A program made the translations under genes and the position numbers. The notes beneath the pieces are model-generated. The model had not been told where the DNA came from, did not search any database, and saw only the letters and a program-made list of their open reading frames with translations. DNA of 64,000 bases from an uncultured Pelagibacteraceae bacterium (GTDB lineage: Bacteria > Pseudomonadota > Alphaproteobacteria > Pelagibacterales > Pelagibacteraceae): the NCBI GenBank assembly GCA_902592715.1, contig CACJFS010000001.1, positions 45,832 through 109,831 of the forward strand. The letters are read 5' to 3'. Shown here in pieces: positions 62,974-64,000 of the stretch (position 1 is its first letter; each line of letters begins with the position of its first letter).

Positions 62974-63651
62974 CTAAGCAATCAAAGATTTGCAGAACTC
63001 TATTACAGTATCATTGTAAGCAAACATTATTGTAAAGAAGACTATCCAAACTACAAATAAAAAGAACCAATACAAAGAAAGAGCATTAATACTTTTTTCC
63101 TCTTTGTTATAATCCTTCTCATCTAATTTAAAAATTTTAGAACTAACTTTACCCCAAAAATAAAGCCCCCCTAAAAGATGAATACCGTGTAATGCTGTAA
63201 AAAAATAATAAGATGAGAAATAAGTATTAGTAGAAACAAAATTTCCACTTTTCATAAGTTGGTACCATAAAGCTAACTGTAAAAATAAAAATATATAACT
63301 TAAACCACCAACAAAGATTAAGTTCTTTTTTATTTTATTTGTAACTTCATTTTTTAAATCTTTACTTATTCTATTAAAAAATATTGTTACTAATATTAAT
63401 ACTAATGTATTTATCCAAAGTAAATTTGTCTTAAGTATAAAAGTTGTATCTTGCTCTGGTGGTAGTGAATAAAGATAACCAGTGAAAATTAGACTAAATA
63501 AAGTTGTACTTACTCCAAAAATTATGATCACAGCTGACATTTGATTTGAAATTTCAAACGTCTTTCCTGTATGTGTACTATCAATTGCTGCTTGACTAGC
63601 TTCCCACGGCTTTTCAGTTAATGTGCCAAATATTTTCTTTAACAGAGACAT
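62974..63651 (-). CDS. second heme-copper oxidase subunit III-like protein
   Basis: Five or more TM segments; FFTALHGIHLLGGLYFWG and ALSLYWFFLFVVWIVFFTIMF match the COX3 fold. Confidence 0.78.
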   Translation of the reverse strand: MSLLKKIFGTLTEKPWEASQAAIDSTHTGKTFEISNQMSAVIIIFGVSTTLFSLIFTGYLYSLPPEQDTTFILKTNLLWINTLVLILVTIFFNRISKDLKNEVTNKIKKNLIFVGGLSYIFLFLQLALWYQLMKSGNFVSTNTYFSSYYFFTALHGIHLLGGLYFWGKVSSKIFKLDEKDYNKEEKSINALSLYWFFLFVVWIVFFTIMFAYNDTVIEFCKSLIA

Positions 63652-63687
63652 AATCTTTATATAGTTCCTATATATATTTTTACAATA

Positions 63688-64000
63688 ATGAAAATAAAAA
63701 CCTCAATTGCAGTGTTAACTGGATGTTTAACAATATTCTTTTTTTTAATGCTTCCTGTGTTTCTTTCCATGAAGGAACAAAAAGACCAATCAGTCGCAGC
63801 TTTCAAGGGATCAGATTTTGAGCTTAAGGACATGAATAATAATTCAATTACGCAAGAATCTTTTAACGGACCTTTAACTGCAATTTTTTTTGGTTTCACA
63901 AATTGCCCTGACATTTGTCCCATGACTTTAAACAAAATGGATATCGCATTGAATAGAATTAAAAAAAATAAAAAAAAAGATTTTAAAGTTTTTTTTATTA
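63688..64000 (+). CDS. SCO1/SenC-family copper chaperone (truncated by window end)
   Basis: Own translation MKIKTSIAVLTGCLTIFFFLMLPVFLSMKEQKDQ...AIFFGFTNCPDICPMTLNKMDIALNRI with CxxxC motif CPDIC. Confidence 0.9.
   Translation, partial: MKIKTSIAVLTGCLTIFFFLMLPVFLSMKEQKDQSVAAFKGSDFELKDMNNNSITQESFNGPLTAIFFGFTNCPDICPMTLNKMDIALNRIKKNKKKDFKVFFI

Noticed and set aside
63657-63935. 92-aa minus-strand ORF at the window end
   Set aside because: Antisense to the SCO gene, which has a signal anchor and CPDICP motif.

Overview
The window is a gene-dense, AT-rich (roughly 30% GC by eye) stretch of an alphaproteobacterial chromosome. Gene content, very low GC, extreme compaction and the retinal-synthesis genes suggest a SAR11/Pelagibacterales-like organism (inference, not tested). 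I see about 66 protein-coding genes and one tRNA, and no rRNA, CRISPR array, IS element, prophage or obvious genomic island. Main blocks: dnaG(partial)-yqeY; carAB; a divergent circularly permuted ATP-grasp/Anbu proteasome-like pair; trxB; uvrB, a folate-type SDR, folB, uvrC, pgsA; ilvE; MarR-OmpR-EnvZ; lgt-midA-pgeF-prs-rplY-pth-ychF; the bc1 complex (petABC); trmL-hemF-greA; TPR-ispE-tRNA-Gln-cca; UDG-smORF-rnhB-ccrM; mutY; DUF721-dsbA-like-smc; F0 ATP synthase genes; crtI-crtB-crtY-blh; ispH-thrB-rnhA; thrC; an aa3-type cytochrome oxidase operon; and a partial SCO gene. It is mostly core genome. The observations most worth checking are: (i) a two-gene Anbu/ATP-grasp module lacking its usual partners nearby; (ii) an 857-aa SMC with no recognisable hinge; (iii) cca starting 3 nt after the 3' end of a tRNA-Gln gene; (iv) four GANTC sites in 77 bp just upstream of the GANTC methyltransferase gene ccrM; (v) all ten convergent gene junctions overlapping or abutting; (vi) an unlisted 44-aa membrane smORF; (vii) a G8 tract early in pgeF; and (viii) a 7-bp-arm palindrome in the cytochrome oxidase promoter region.
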